Assembly: GCF_038050405.1 (NCBI RefSeq)
Contig: NZ_CP150900.1
Span: forward strand, 1,302,001 to 1,366,000
Direction: 5' to 3'
DNA length: 64,000 nucleotides
Source of the DNA: Paraburkholderia sp. IMGN_8
GTDB lineage: Bacteria > Pseudomonadota > Gammaproteobacteria > Burkholderiales > Burkholderiaceae
Under the pieces are notes generated by a model. That model worked only from the letters and a program-made list of their open reading frames with translations. It was not told the origin of the DNA and did not search any database. Position numbers and translations under genes: made by a program. This document shows positions 27,466-36,865 of the stretch, in pieces (positions within the stretch are counted from its first letter, which is position 1; each line of letters begins with the position of its first letter).

Positions 27466-28683
27466 TCAGTCACCGATCGCTTCGGCGTCCTGCTCCCGGT
27501 TCGTTTGCCCGCGCATCAGCAGGAGCAGCGCGATAAGAACAAGGACTATCGTCAAGCCGACAAAGAGCAGCGTCGCGCGTTGAATGTCGGCGAGTTGCAC
27601 GGCGATGCCAAGGCCGATCACAGGTAGTGAGATCGCCACATAAAGCACGACGAAAAAGCTGGACGTGACTTCCGCTCGCCGGTGCACGGGCGCCGCGGAC
27701 GCGATCTCGCCCAACCCTGCGCGGAAGCTGATGCCTTGCCCGATTCCTGCCAGGGCGGTGCCGAGCAAAAGCGTGCCGAGCGAGCGCTCCGGCACGCACA
27801 GGCCGACACACATCAGTCCCACGACGAGTCCAATGCAGCCGGCCGCTTGCCGCCACCGGGCAGCGATAATCGTCTGCACGATCTGCCCGAGGGCGGAGCA
27901 CGCGAACAGCAGAAACACAATAGAGCCGGTCACGATGCCGCTGTGAAAGCCGAGCACGACCCGAATCAGTTGAGGGGCGACCGCCGCAAAGAAGCCCACC
28001 ACGACGAAACCGGCAAACCCCGCTAGCGCGGCAGGAATGAACGCATGGCGTACCTCAGCAGGAAGCGAAATTTTCTGGATGCGGAGCTTCACTCGCGCAG
28101 GAATCGAGGCGGTCTCCGGCACGCCAAGGACGACTAGTGCGGCGACGCCCACCAGCGCGAGATGCGCCGCATAGGGCAAGCGCATCGGCCAGGGGAATAG
28201 TTCGACGAGGATGCCGCTTAGCAACGGACCGCAACCCAGCCCCAGCATATTGGAGGCGGTAGCCGCGAGCATGGCCTTGCCGCGCCACGCAGGCGGCGCG
28301 AGTTCGATCACGGCTACTGTGGCGGTTCCTGTGAAGATGCCGGCGGAAATTCCCGACAGCAGGCGGCCCAGCATGAGAAGCGCTAACCCGTCGCTGAGCA
28401 TGAAGGTCAGCGCGGATGCGGCGGATGCACACAGGCCTGCCAGCAGCATGTGACGACGCCCTAGCTGATCGGACCAGTTGCCGATCAGCAGCAGCGCACC
28501 CAGCACCCCGATTGCATATGAGGCGTAGATCACCGTGATGGCGGTCGGTGTAAAACCGTACTGCAGTTGGTAGTACCGATAGATTGCCGTCGGTAGCGTT
28601 GTACCCATCATGTTGATCGCGAACGCCAACGCGACAGCCAGAAATGCGATCGGGGATTGCGGTGCGGCAGAAGCTGCTTTCAT
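27466..28683 (-). CDS. MFS transporter, DHA1-like
   Basis: 405-residue inner-membrane transporter with about 12 hydrophobic segments and the motif-A loop GNWSDQLGRRHMLLAGL between segments 2 and 3. The second half starts after the cytoplasmic loop near ARVKLRIQKI. Start chosen at ATG 28683 (MKAASAAPQSP); an in-frame ATG at 28719 would add 12 residues. Probably a proton-driven exporter of small molecules or drugs. The gene after it on the same strand upstream is an HxlR regulator, a common partner. Confidence 0.85.
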   Translation of the reverse strand: MKAASAAPQSPIAFLAVALAFAINMMGTTLPTAIYRYYQLQYGFTPTAITVIYASYAIGVLGALLLIGNWSDQLGRRHMLLAGLCASAASALTFMLSDGLALLMLGRLLSGISAGIFTGTATVAVIELAPPAWRGKAMLAATASNMLGLGCGPLLSGILVELFPWPMRLPYAAHLALVGVAALVVLGVPETASIPARVKLRIQKISLPAEVRHAFIPAALAGFAGFVVVGFFAAVAPQLIRVVLGFHSGIVTGSIVFLLFACSALGQIVQTIIAARWRQAAGCIGLVVGLMCVGLCVPERSLGTLLLGTALAGIGQGISFRAGLGEIASAAPVHRRAEVTSSFFVVLYVAISLPVIGLGIAVQLADIQRATLLFVGLTIVLVLIALLLLMRGQTNREQDAEAIGD

Positions 28684-28796
28684 GAAACGTCCCAACGGTT
28701 GCTCGAAGACTGCGCGCAATTATGGGCAATTTCTCACGGCCTTGCTGGCAACTTGACGATCGTCCTCAGCGTCGATTTCGTCTTGCGGCGACTGCG

Positions 28797-29231
28797 CTAC
28801 GCGATGGGCACATCACGCGGACGCAGATGATCGATCCGCTTTTCGCCGTGGTCGAACTCGCGTCGCGCCTGTTCCATTTCGCTCATGTGGACTTCGACCC
28901 AGTCCCATATTCCGCAGATCTTATCGAGCAGGCTACGCCCCAGTGGCGTCAGCTGATAGTCGACCCGCGGCGGGATCACCGGATGCACGTAGCGCGTAAC
29001 GAGGCCGTCACGCTCGAGCTGCCGCAACGTCTTGGTGAGCATTTTCTGGCTCACGCCCTCAACCACTTCGCGCAGCCGCGAAAATCGCATCTCGCCGTGC
29101 GTGCCGAGCGCATCGATGACAAGGATCGTCCACTTGTCCGCGATCTGTTCGATGATGTTCCGCGCCAGGTCGTCGGTTCTTTTTTGCGGGTTGTCGTGCG
29201 CGTAAGCGCCGTCGTAGCAATTAGTTTCCAT
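28797..29231 (-). CDS. HxlR-family transcriptional regulator
   Basis: 144-residue winged-helix protein of the HxlR group: IADKWTILVIDAL (helix 1), MRFSRLREVVEGVSQKMLTKTLRQLERDGLV (recognition region), and the wing VDYQLTPLGRSLL. The N-terminal Cys5 is a possible redox sensor as in related QorR/YodB proteins, but only one Cys is placed that way. It is read from a promoter facing the aldo/keto reductase (158 bases apart) and upstream of the MFS gene, so it may control either or both. Confidence 0.9.
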   Translation of the reverse strand: METNCYDGAYAHDNPQKRTDDLARNIIEQIADKWTILVIDALGTHGEMRFSRLREVVEGVSQKMLTKTLRQLERDGLVTRYVHPVIPPRVDYQLTPLGRSLLDKICGIWDWVEVHMSEMEQARREFDHGEKRIDHLRPRDVPIA

Positions 29232-29388
29232 GGGGAAAGTATGAAACCTTCAGGTGCCTTCTTGTGATCGCCGGATGCCGCTGAAATAATCGGCTCGCCT
29301 GTCCGTCCAATGGGCGCGTCGCCGTTAGTCAGATCGCATTCGACCCGGATGCGGTGCTTTACGTAGTGCTTTGATTAGAGAGCTTCAC

Positions 29389-30387
29389 ATGACTATTGAA
29401 ACAATCGCAATTGAAGGTTTAACGACCCCAGTCTCACGCATCGGCCTTGGCACCTGGGCGATCGGCGGTTGGATGTGGGGTGGCACCGACGAGAAAGACT
29501 CGATCGCGGTGATCCGCCGGGCGCTCGACAGCGGTGTCAATCTGATCGACACAGCGCCGGTGTATGGCTTCGGCGCTTCGGAGGAGATTGTCGGCAAGGC
29601 GCTGGCCGATGGATATCGACACAAGGCGGTCATCGCGACCAAGGTCGCATTGGAATGGCGCGACGGCGCAGTGTTCCGCAATTCGTCGCCAGAGCGCATT
29701 CGTCAAGAAGTAGAGGATACGCTTCGGCGCTTGCGGACAGATTACATCGACCTGTATCAGGTCCACTGGCCCGATCCACTGGTGCCGATCGAAGAGACCG
29801 CCGCGGTGCTCGACGATCTGCGCAAGGAAGGCAAGGTACGGGCGCTGGGCGTCAGCAACTTCTCGCCTGCGCAAATGGACGCGTTCCGCCGCGTGGCGCC
29901 GCTGTCGGCCACGCAGCCGCCGTACAACCTGTTCGAGCGCGATATCGACCGTGACGTGCTGCCGTACGTAAAACAGCATGGGCTCGTTGCGCTTGCCTAT
30001 GGGGCGTTATGCCGCGGGCTGCTGGCGGGTCGGATCGGCGTCGAGACGCGCTTCGAGGGTGACGATCTGCGCCAGCGCGACCCGAAGTTTCGCGAGCCGC
30101 GTCGCGAGCAGTATGTCGCGGCGGTGAAGGCACTGAACGTGTTCGCGCGCGATAACTTCGACAAGTCGGTGCTCGCGCTGGCGGTGCGCTGGGTGCTCGA
30201 CCGCGGCCCGACGATCGCGCTGTGGGGCGCACGCCGTCCGGCGCAACTGGACGGGATCGAGGATGTGTTCGGCTGGCGCCTCGACGGGAAGGCGTTCGAG
30301 CAGATCGACGCGATTGTCGCGCAGTTCGTCAAGGATCCCGTTGGGCCGGAATTCATGGCGCCGCCGCAACGCGTGCTCGTAGCGTGA
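29389..30387 (+). CDS. aldo/keto reductase
   Basis: 332-residue TIM-barrel NADPH-dependent oxidoreductase. The catalytic tetrad parts are visible: Asp in NLIDTAPVYGFG with Tyr, Lys in IATKVALEW, and His in YQVHWPDP. SNFSPAQM and the cofactor end VALWGARRPAQLD are also typical. ATG 29389 is preferred over TTG 29371. It is divergent from hxlR, which suggests HxlR control, and is followed at 16 bases by a HiPIP gene. Confidence 0.92.
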   Translation: MTIETIAIEGLTTPVSRIGLGTWAIGGWMWGGTDEKDSIAVIRRALDSGVNLIDTAPVYGFGASEEIVGKALADGYRHKAVIATKVALEWRDGAVFRNSSPERIRQEVEDTLRRLRTDYIDLYQVHWPDPLVPIEETAAVLDDLRKEGKVRALGVSNFSPAQMDAFRRVAPLSATQPPYNLFERDIDRDVLPYVKQHGLVALAYGALCRGLLAGRIGVETRFEGDDLRQRDPKFREPRREQYVAAVKALNVFARDNFDKSVLALAVRWVLDRGPTIALWGARRPAQLDGIEDVFGWRLDGKAFEQIDAIVAQFVKDPVGPEFMAPPQRVLVA

Positions 30388-30403
30388 CAGGGAGCCATCG
30401 AAC

Positions 30404-30715
30404 ATGCGAACCCATCGACGCACCTTCATGCTTCGCTCAATCGGTGCCGCAGCGCTCGCGATTACCGGACGCTCTGTCTGGGCGGCGCCCCCGCAGCTTC
30501 AGGAGAGCGATCCCGCTGCGCAGGCGCTTGGGTACAAGACCGACGCAACCCATGTCGACCGCTCGAAATATCCCCATTTCAGCGTCAACCAGCGCTGCTC
30601 GAACTGCTGGTTCTTCCAGGGCAAGCCAGCCGACGCCAGCGCGCTCTGTGCGTTGTTCGGTGCAAAGCAGGCGAACGGCGCAGGATGGTGCAACGCCTAT
30701 CAGGCAAGAGCATGA
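30404..30715 (+). CDS. high-potential iron-sulfur protein (HiPIP)
   Basis: 103 residues. A Tat-type signal (MRTHRRTFMLRSIGAAALAI) is followed by a mature domain of about 75 residues with the four cluster ligands Cys65, Cys68, Cys82 and Cys96 (C-x2-C-x13-C-x13-C), the HiPIP pattern for a [4Fe-4S]3+/2+ cluster folded in the cytoplasm and exported. HiPIPs carry electrons in the periplasm for photosynthesis, respiration or thiosulfate/tetrathionate metabolism. It sits before the collapsed iorAB genes and 1.8 kb from the sulfide-oxidation locus; partner unknown. Confidence 0.93.
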   Translation: MRTHRRTFMLRSIGAAALAITGRSVWAAPPQLQESDPAAQALGYKTDATHVDRSKYPHFSVNQRCSNCWFFQGKPADASALCALFGAKQANGAGWCNAYQARA

Positions 30716-30790
30716 ACAGCGTGCGCCGGTAAGGCGATGCCAATGCAGCGCCGACAGGTGCGGCGTGCGTCGACAACAAGGAGTGAACGG

Positions 30791-31382
30791 ATGGAACTGA
30801 TTGTATGGCGTGCATCACAACGTCGACGCCGATGCGAACATGCCGCTGCTGTGGGCGGTGCGGGACCTGTTGGGACTGCATGGCACCAAGTTCGGTTGCG
30901 GCGTGGGCGCATGCGGCGCGTGCACCGTCGATCTGGATGGCGTGGCAGTGCGCTCGTGCGTCACGTCGCTTGCGGATGTACAGGGCAAGTCCGTGACGAC
31001 GATCAAAGGCTTGGGCAAAGGCGGCGAGCATGTCGTGCAGCGAGCGTGGAAAGCCGCGAACGTGCCGCAGTGCGGCTATTATCGCGTGATCGCGCAGTTC
31101 GAAGGGGCGGTGGTGATGGCGCTCGGCAACACGCTATACAGCGAACTGACGTGCAGTCAGGGTGCGGTCGAGCAGTCGAACTTCACCGACTGCCGGGTCG
31201 CCCGCCGCGACTCCGTGCCGGAAACTCATGTGTATATCGTGCCGAGCGCTGCGCCGCCCGGCGGTGTTGGCGAACCAGGTGTGCCGCCGACAACGGCTGC
31301 GATTTGCAACGCGATTTTCAATGTGACAGGCACGCGGATTCGGGCGTTACCGGTCGATAGCGCGCTATTGAAGCGGGCGTGA
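30791..31382 (+). pseudogene. collapsed isoquinoline 1-oxidoreductase iorA-iorB fusion
   Basis: The N-terminal part is the plant-type [2Fe-2S] domain of an IorA-like subunit ([20 protein letters not shown]) up to VPQCGY. There it joins in frame to the last about 95 residues of an IorB-like molybdenum subunit ([33 protein letters not shown]). The second [2Fe-2S] domain and nearly all of the molybdopterin subunit (about 700 residues) are missing. The true start ATG 30791 reads MELIV and then loses frame: two bases of an expected AAT codon are absent before GGCGTGCATCAC. Both lesions make a functional enzyme impossible. Confidence 0.8.
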
Positions 31383-31509
31383 TCAGCACAGGGGATAAGG
31401 GCCAGGTTGTGCGGGTATCGCGATCACTTGGTCTGCTGATGGTCGACGCGGCATAAGTGCTTGCCGCCAACATTTCCCGCCCCGCTGTCACCGGCCATGG
31501 AAACCCAGG

Positions 31510-32958
31510 CTACCTCCCGGCGCGCACTCGCCTTAGCGTCTTCAGTCGACGATACAGCGTGCGCTCACTCATCCCGAGGTACGCAGCGAGCGCGCTGCGT
31601 GTCCCTGTAAATCCCTCCACCAGCCGTACAAGCTCACGATCGGTGAGCTCGCCGGGCACCGAAAGCGACGTCGAGCCCGCGCTGCTTTCCAGATGCGCCG
31701 ACTCTCCCGCCACCATGTCACCTGGCAGATGTTCGATCCGGATCACCCCGTCGTCGGCCAGCAGGCACGCCCGGTCGAGCACGTTGCGCAGTTCCCGGAT
31801 ATTGCCCGGCCAGGAATAGGCATGGAGCCTCGCGAGAGCGTCCGGCGTAACGCTGAACTTGCTGCCTGCCGCACCTCGCGCGCTACCAATACGCTGCAGT
31901 ATCGAGTCGACAAGCAGCGCGATGTCATCTGGGCGCTCGCGCACCGCCGGCAAGTGAATCGGAAATGCGCTGATGCGGTAGTAGAGGTCCTGGCGGAATC
32001 GGCCGTCGTCGATCATTTCCCGCACGGGTTTGTGCGTCGCCGCCACCAGTCGGAAATCCGCGCGTAAGGTCTCGATGCCGCCGACCCGGCGGAACGTGCC
32101 GGATTCGATGAGGCGTAGCAGCTTGACCTGCATCGACAGTGGCACATCGCCGATTTCGTCGAGAAAAAGCGTTCCCCCTTGCGCGGTCTCGACCAGACCG
32201 GGTTTGCGCGCGGCTGCGCCCGTGAACGCGCCCTTTTCATAGCCGAAGAGTTCGCTCTCGAACAAGGTATCCGTGATGCCGGAGCAGTCGACGACGACAA
32301 AAGGGTGTTGCGCGCGCTCGCTTGCCTCATGAACGGCGCGCGCGAACAGTTCCTTGCCGGTTCCAGATTCTCCGAGCAGCAGGACCGGCAGCATCGAAGG
32401 CGCGACGCGATGCAGCGCCGAGATCGCCGCGTTGAACGCCGTCGAACGCCCGACCAGACCTTCCGCGCTCGGCTTGGCGGACGCGCCGCGCACCGTGGAG
32501 AGCCGCTCGACGTAAGCCACCACCTCCTGCTGCGCATTGAATATCGGCCGCAACTCGACATCGACATGCTCAGGCCCGCGAGGCGTGTGATGAATGTGGA
32601 GCACGCGGTCTGGGCCGCGCAGTTCAAACGCCCGCCTCATTGGGCAATGCTCGCCCGCCTGGTCGCACGGCACGTCGTAGTGATGCGAGACCTGGTAGCA
32701 CTTGCGTCCGACATGAGGCTGGCTGGCGACGCCGAACTGACGTTGATAAGCGGTGTTGGCGGCAAGGATGCGGTACTCGGGATCGAGCACGATCATCGGT
32801 TGAGCGTCGTGCTCCAGATACGACACGAGGGCGTCGACATCCGGCGCTTGAGGCGACCCGGCCGAGGTCGTTGCGACGGGTGTGACGGATATGGACGGCT
32901 TTGGGGATTTCACGGTGGCGGCTCCAGTAGACCTCACTATACGTCGGCACTGCCACAA
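31510..32958 (-). CDS. fisR: sigma-54-dependent activator, FisR-type sulfane-sulfur sensor
   Basis: Up to 482 residues. A PAS-like sensor (about 42-150) holds Cys87, Cys98 and Cys105 in [22 protein letters not shown]; the 11- and 7-residue spacing equals Cys53/64/71 of Cupriavidus FisR, which senses sulfane sulfur. The AAA+ domain (about 168-400) has Walker A GESGTGKE, the sigma-54 contact loop GAFTGA and Walker [13 protein letters not shown] Fis-type HTH ends the protein ([21 protein letters not shown]). The start is uncertain (ATG 32958 or GTG 32913). It is divergent from the persulfide dioxygenase operon, which has a -24/-12 promoter. Confidence 0.9.
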   Translation of the reverse strand: MWQCRRIVRSTGAATVKSPKPSISVTPVATTSAGSPQAPDVDALVSYLEHDAQPMIVLDPEYRILAANTAYQRQFGVASQPHVGRKCYQVSHHYDVPCDQAGEHCPMRRAFELRGPDRVLHIHHTPRGPEHVDVELRPIFNAQQEVVAYVERLSTVRGASAKPSAEGLVGRSTAFNAAISALHRVAPSMLPVLLLGESGTGKELFARAVHEASERAQHPFVVVDCSGITDTLFESELFGYEKGAFTGAAARKPGLVETAQGGTLFLDEIGDVPLSMQVKLLRLIESGTFRRVGGIETLRADFRLVAATHKPVREMIDDGRFRQDLYYRISAFPIHLPAVRERPDDIALLVDSILQRIGSARGAAGSKFSVTPDALARLHAYSWPGNIRELRNVLDRACLLADDGVIRIEHLPGDMVAGESAHLESSAGSTSLSVPGELTDRELVRLVEGFTGTRSALAAYLGMSERTLYRRLKTLRRVRAGR

Positions 32959-32969
32959 CTGCCACCTGA

Positions 32970-32985
32970 CTGCCAGAAATGGCAG
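32970..32985. promoter_or_regulatory. candidate FisR upstream activator site
   Basis: CTGCCAGAAATGGCAG is a perfect 6-4-6 inverted repeat, and two more CTGCCA half sites lie at 32950-32967. It is about 107 bases upstream of the sigma-54 promoter, a normal enhancer distance, and next to the fisR start, so it could also mediate autoregulation. Confidence 0.55.
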
Positions 32986-33091
32986 CCTTCGCTCCCGGAC
33001 GTCTTGGCGCGAGTGTGCGATTCAATCCGGCAGGACAGAAATTTTGATAAAAATCAAAGTGTTATGTAACAGAAATCAAATCAGACTGCGA

Positions 33092-33107
33092 TGGCACGGT
33101 TCTTGTG
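33092..33107 (+). promoter_or_regulatory. sigma-54 (-24/-12) promoter of the sulfide-oxidation operon
   Basis: TGGCACGGTTCTTGTG matches the consensus TGGCAC-N5-TTGC(A/T) at all but the last C. The invariant GG and TG are correctly spaced. It lies 50 bases before the start of the dioxygenase gene and opposite a sigma-54 activator gene. Confidence 0.85.
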
Positions 33108-33157
33108 TTGATTGGCCGGCCTTGCCGCTTCGCAAGATCCATTCGTTTGAGGAGAGG

Positions 33158-34045
33158 ATGTTGAATACCACGAGCCCCATGCTGGTCGAAGGTTTCTTCG
33201 ACCCCGGTACCTGGACGATCAGCTATCTGTTGCTGGATGTCCGCACCGGCGACTGTGCACTGATCGACAGCGTCCTCGACTATGACCCGAAGTCAGGCCG
33301 TACCTCCACGACGACCGCCGACAAACTCGTCTCTCGCGTCCAGGAGCTTGGCGTGAAGGTCCAGTGGCTTCTCGAAACCCACGTGCACGCCGACCATCTG
33401 TCTGCCGCGCCCTACCTCAAGGAAAGACTCGGCGGAACGATTGCGATCGGCGCGCAGGTGACGCACGTACAAGATGTGTTCGGCAAGCTTTTCAACGCCG
33501 GCTCGAGATTCGCGCACGATGGCAGCCAGTTCGATCACCTGCTCTCCGACGGCGAAACATTCGCCGTCGGAGCGTTGCAGGCGCGCGCCATCCATACCCC
33601 GGGCCATACGCCGGCCTGCATGACCTTTGTGGTCAGCGACGGCGTGCAGACCGCAGCCTTTGTCGGGGACACCCTGTTCATGCCCGACTACGGCACCGCG
33701 CGCTGCGACTTTCCCGGCGGCGACGCCCGTACGCTCTACCGGTCAATCAACAAGGTGTTGAGCCTGCCGGCGGACACGAAGCTGTACATGTGCCACGACT
33801 ACCAGCCCGGCGGGCGGCCTTTGCAGTTTGTCAGCACGGTAGCCGAGGAACGCGAACACAACGTCCATATACGCAACGGTATCAGCGAGGAATCCTTCGT
33901 TGCGATGCGCACCGCGCGCGACGCGACGCTCAACATGCCGGTGCTGATGCTGCCGTCGGTGCAGGTCAACATGCGCGCCGGACATATGCCCGATCCGGAA
34001 GATAACGGAGTGCCGTATCTCAAGATTCCCCTCAACGCAATCTGA
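33158..34045 (+). CDS. metallo-beta-lactamase-fold persulfide dioxygenase
   Basis: 295-residue MBL-fold protein of the ETHE1/Blh group. The metal motif THVHADH (74-80), the later His in HTPGHTPACM and the Asp in FVGDTLFMPDYGTARCDF (a signature segment of bacterial persulfide dioxygenases) support an iron-dependent oxidation of glutathione persulfide to sulfite. ATG 33158 follows AGGAG closely (3 bases); TTG 33161 is a possible alternative start. It is first in an operon with SQR and TauE and under a sigma-54 promoter, as in the FisR-regulated sqr-pdo operon of Cupriavidus. Confidence 0.9.
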   Translation: MLNTTSPMLVEGFFDPGTWTISYLLLDVRTGDCALIDSVLDYDPKSGRTSTTTADKLVSRVQELGVKVQWLLETHVHADHLSAAPYLKERLGGTIAIGAQVTHVQDVFGKLFNAGSRFAHDGSQFDHLLSDGETFAVGALQARAIHTPGHTPACMTFVVSDGVQTAAFVGDTLFMPDYGTARCDFPGGDARTLYRSINKVLSLPADTKLYMCHDYQPGGRPLQFVSTVAEEREHNVHIRNGISEESFVAMRTARDATLNMPVLMLPSVQVNMRAGHMPDPEDNGVPYLKIPLNAI

Positions 34046-34084
34046 GCCGGCGCACGTAGTTAGTAGAAGCAACAGGAGAAGTCG

Positions 34085-35752
34085 ATGGACATCAAGAAAC
34101 TGACGGCTGAACTGGCGGTATCACAACAGATTGCCGCATCCGACCTGCGTGCGATCGCGGACGCTGGCTTTCGCGCTGTCGTCTGCAATCGCCCCGACGG
34201 CGAAGGTTCCGACCAGCCCAACTTTAGCGAGATCGAGGCGGCGGCCCGTGAACAGGGCATCGAGACCCGCTACCTGCCAATCGAGTCCGGCAAGGTCGGC
34301 GATGGCGAGGCTGCACAGTTCGGCGAACTGATGCAGGGACTGCCGAAACCGGTGCTCGCCTATTGCCGCACCGGGATGCGTGCCGCGACGCTGTGGGCGC
34401 TGTCCGAAGCGCCCCGCCGGGCGTTGCCGGACATCGTCGCCGCTGCCAAGGCAGCAGGCTACGATTTGTCTGCGCTGGCGCGGCGTATCGCCAACGGCGG
34501 CAAGGTGCCCGTCGAAATCGCCGTGGCCAGTCACGATGTTGTGATCATCGGCGCGGGCGCCGCCGGCGTGGCGGCAGCCGCGAGCTTGCTCGCGCGCGAC
34601 CGCAACCTCGACATCGCGATCATCGACCCCGCCGACGTCCACTATTACCAGCCAGGTTGGACCATGGTCGGAGCCGGTGTGTTCGATCCCGAGACCACCG
34701 CCCGCGAGATGGCCGCCGTGCTCCCGCGCAAGGTGCACTGGATCAAGGCCGCGGTGGCTGCGTTCGAGCCGGAAAAGAATTCGGTTGTTCTCGAAGGATG
34801 CCGGGTGGTGAGCTACAGGCAGCTCATCGTTTGTCCGGGACTGAAGCTGGACTGGCATGCTATCGACGGGTTGCCGGAAACCCTTGGTCAGAACGGCGTG
34901 ACGTCCAACTATCGCTACGATCTTGCGCCCTATACCTGGCAGCTCGTGCGCAAGCTCAGGGGAGGGCGCGCGCTGTTCACCCAGCCGCCGATGCCGATCA
35001 AATGCGCCGGGGCGCCGCAAAAGGCGATGTATCTGTCCTCGGATCACTGGCGGCGTTCAGGCCGGCTCGAGCAGATAGATGTCCAGTTCTTCAATGCCGG
35101 GGCTGTGTTGTTCGGCGTGGCCGACTATGTCCCGGCATTGATGGAGTACGTCAGGCGTTACGACATCGCGCTGAACTTCGGCTTCAACCTGAGTGCGATA
35201 GACGGGCCGGCCAAGCGCGCGATATTCAGGCGCACACTCGAGAACGGCAGCGTGGAATCGGTGACCAGTGAGTTCGACATGATCCACGTGGTACCACCAC
35301 AGAAGGCACCGGACTTCATCCGCGTCAGTTCGCTGGCCGATAAGGCGGGCTGGGTCGACGTCGACCAGGCGACGCTGCGCCACAAGACCTACTCAAACGT
35401 CTTCGCGCTCGGCGATGCCGCGAACACGCCAAATGCGAAAACCGCCGCCGCCGCGCGCAAGCAGGCACCAGTCGTCGCCCATAACGTGCTTGCCGCTCTC
35501 GGGAAGGTCCGGGGCGAGGCAGCATACGACGGTTATGGATCATGCCCGCTGACCGTCGAACGCGGCAAGATCGTGCTCGCGGAATTCCTCTATGGCGGGA
35601 AGGTCGCGCCGACGCTGCCGTCCTGGCTGATCGACGGCAAGCACCCGTCGCGCCTTGCGTGGTTGCTGAAGGAGCGCATCCTGCCGCCGCTTTACTGGCA
35701 GGGGATGCTCAAGGGGCGCGAGTGGATGGCGCAGCCTGAACTCGTGGGCTAA
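34085..35752 (+). CDS. DUF442 phosphatase-like/sulfide:quinone oxidoreductase fusion
   Basis: 555 residues. Residues 1-110 are a DUF442 (TIGR01244-like) dual-specificity-phosphatase-fold domain with the P-loop CRTGMR (Cys94), probably a persulfide or thiol transferase. From residue 150 an FAD domain begins (VVIIGAGAAGVAAAASLL) and continues as a sulfide:quinone oxidoreductase with redox Cys candidates 250 (IVCPG) and 307 (PIKCAGAPQKAMY) and the C-terminal FALGDAANTPNAKTAAA. The enzyme would oxidise sulfide to persulfide and pass electrons to quinone at the membrane; the neighbouring dioxygenase then oxidises the persulfide to sulfite. Confidence 0.9.
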   Translation: MDIKKLTAELAVSQQIAASDLRAIADAGFRAVVCNRPDGEGSDQPNFSEIEAAAREQGIETRYLPIESGKVGDGEAAQFGELMQGLPKPVLAYCRTGMRAATLWALSEAPRRALPDIVAAAKAAGYDLSALARRIANGGKVPVEIAVASHDVVIIGAGAAGVAAAASLLARDRNLDIAIIDPADVHYYQPGWTMVGAGVFDPETTAREMAAVLPRKVHWIKAAVAAFEPEKNSVVLEGCRVVSYRQLIVCPGLKLDWHAIDGLPETLGQNGVTSNYRYDLAPYTWQLVRKLRGGRALFTQPPMPIKCAGAPQKAMYLSSDHWRRSGRLEQIDVQFFNAGAVLFGVADYVPALMEYVRRYDIALNFGFNLSAIDGPAKRAIFRRTLENGSVESVTSEFDMIHVVPPQKAPDFIRVSSLADKAGWVDVDQATLRHKTYSNVFALGDAANTPNAKTAAAARKQAPVVAHNVLAALGKVRGEAAYDGYGSCPLTVERGKIVLAEFLYGGKVAPTLPSWLIDGKHPSRLAWLLKERILPPLYWQGMLKGREWMAQPELVG

Positions 35753-35785
35753 CGCAGCGGTGGCTCACAACCTATCGGATTCCTC

Positions 35786-36592
35786 ATGCTAACTTCACTT
35801 ATCCTCGGTGCCATCGTTGGCGCGGTGCTCGGCCTGACCGGCGCGGGTGGCGGCATCCTCGCAGTTCCGGCACTGGTGGCCGGCATGGGCTGGCCGATGC
35901 AGCAGGCGACGCCGGTTGCGCTGGTTGCCGTGGCGGGCAGCGCTGCGATCGGCGCGCTTGAAGCATTCCGGCAGCGGCTCGTCCGTTACCGCGCTGCGCT
36001 GTTCATGGCCGCAGCGGGTGTGCCGCTGACCTCGCTTGGCGTGCGCCTTGCCCACGCGTTACCGCAACGCGTGCTATTGGCGCTGTTTGCCACCGTCATG
36101 CTGGTGGTGGCCGGAAGGCTGTTATCACAGGCTTTGCGGCGCGCACGCCCGGACAGCGCGGACTCGCGGTTTTGCGTTGGCCACATCAATCCCGATACCG
36201 GGCGGCTGATCTGGTCGTGGACGACTGGGGCCGCGCTTGCGGCGACCGGCGCGTTGACCGGGCTAATGACGGGACTGCTCGGGGTGGGCGGCGGCTTCAT
36301 CATCGTGCCAATGCTGCGCAAGCTGACCAACGTGTCGATGCATGGGATCGTCGCCACGTCGCTGATGGTGATCGCTCTGGTCGGCAGCGGCGGTGTTGTC
36401 GCGACGGTCCTGCACGGCGCGCCGCTGCCGCTCGAGCTGACGCTCTGGTTCAGCCTGGCGACGGCCGCCGGCATGGTGACCGGGCGGCTGGCCTCACACC
36501 GTCTCTCGGCGCTGCATGTGCAGGTGGGTTTCGCGGGGGTGTTGATCTGCGTGGCGCTCGGGATGATGGCAAAGGCCGCGCTAGGCGGGTGA
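35786..36592 (+). CDS. TauE/SafE-family sulfite exporter
   Basis: 268-residue inner-membrane protein with about eight hydrophobic segments and the duplicated family motif (GLTGAGGGILAVPAL near the N terminus, TGLLGVGGGFIIVPML in the second half). The family exports sulfite or organosulfonates. In this operon it would remove the sulfite made by the persulfide dioxygenase, which is how related Cupriavidus and Acidithiobacillus loci are read. Confidence 0.9.
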   Translation: MLTSLILGAIVGAVLGLTGAGGGILAVPALVAGMGWPMQQATPVALVAVAGSAAIGALEAFRQRLVRYRAALFMAAAGVPLTSLGVRLAHALPQRVLLALFATVMLVVAGRLLSQALRRARPDSADSRFCVGHINPDTGRLIWSWTTGAALAATGALTGLMTGLLGVGGGFIIVPMLRKLTNVSMHGIVATSLMVIALVGSGGVVATVLHGAPLPLELTLWFSLATAAGMVTGRLASHRLSALHVQVGFAGVLICVALGMMAKAALGG

Positions 36593-36865
36593 CTCTCGTT
36601 GGCAACACCTCGCACGGCATGTGCGTGGTCAACGCGGATCACGTCAACGCCGATCCATGCACGATTCAAACGGCAGCGGCTCACATGCTGGCTCGTTGTC
36701 ATCCTGCCGCCCGGCCTGCTGACTGTGCCAATACCGGCTCCGCCGCGGTTCTGAAACGAGACCCATGCAATGTTCTGAATGAGGAACAGTCATATCTATC
36801 TAAATCAGGGCTTTACCATCTCTGATTACAACCCTTGCGCGACTGTAGTGAAGTCGCAATCAACC

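Noticed and set aside
30801..31382. functional two-iron-two-sulfur electron carrier of 193 residues
   Set aside because: The C-terminal half is clearly the end of a molybdenum subunit and the natural start is broken, so a remnant is the simpler reading.
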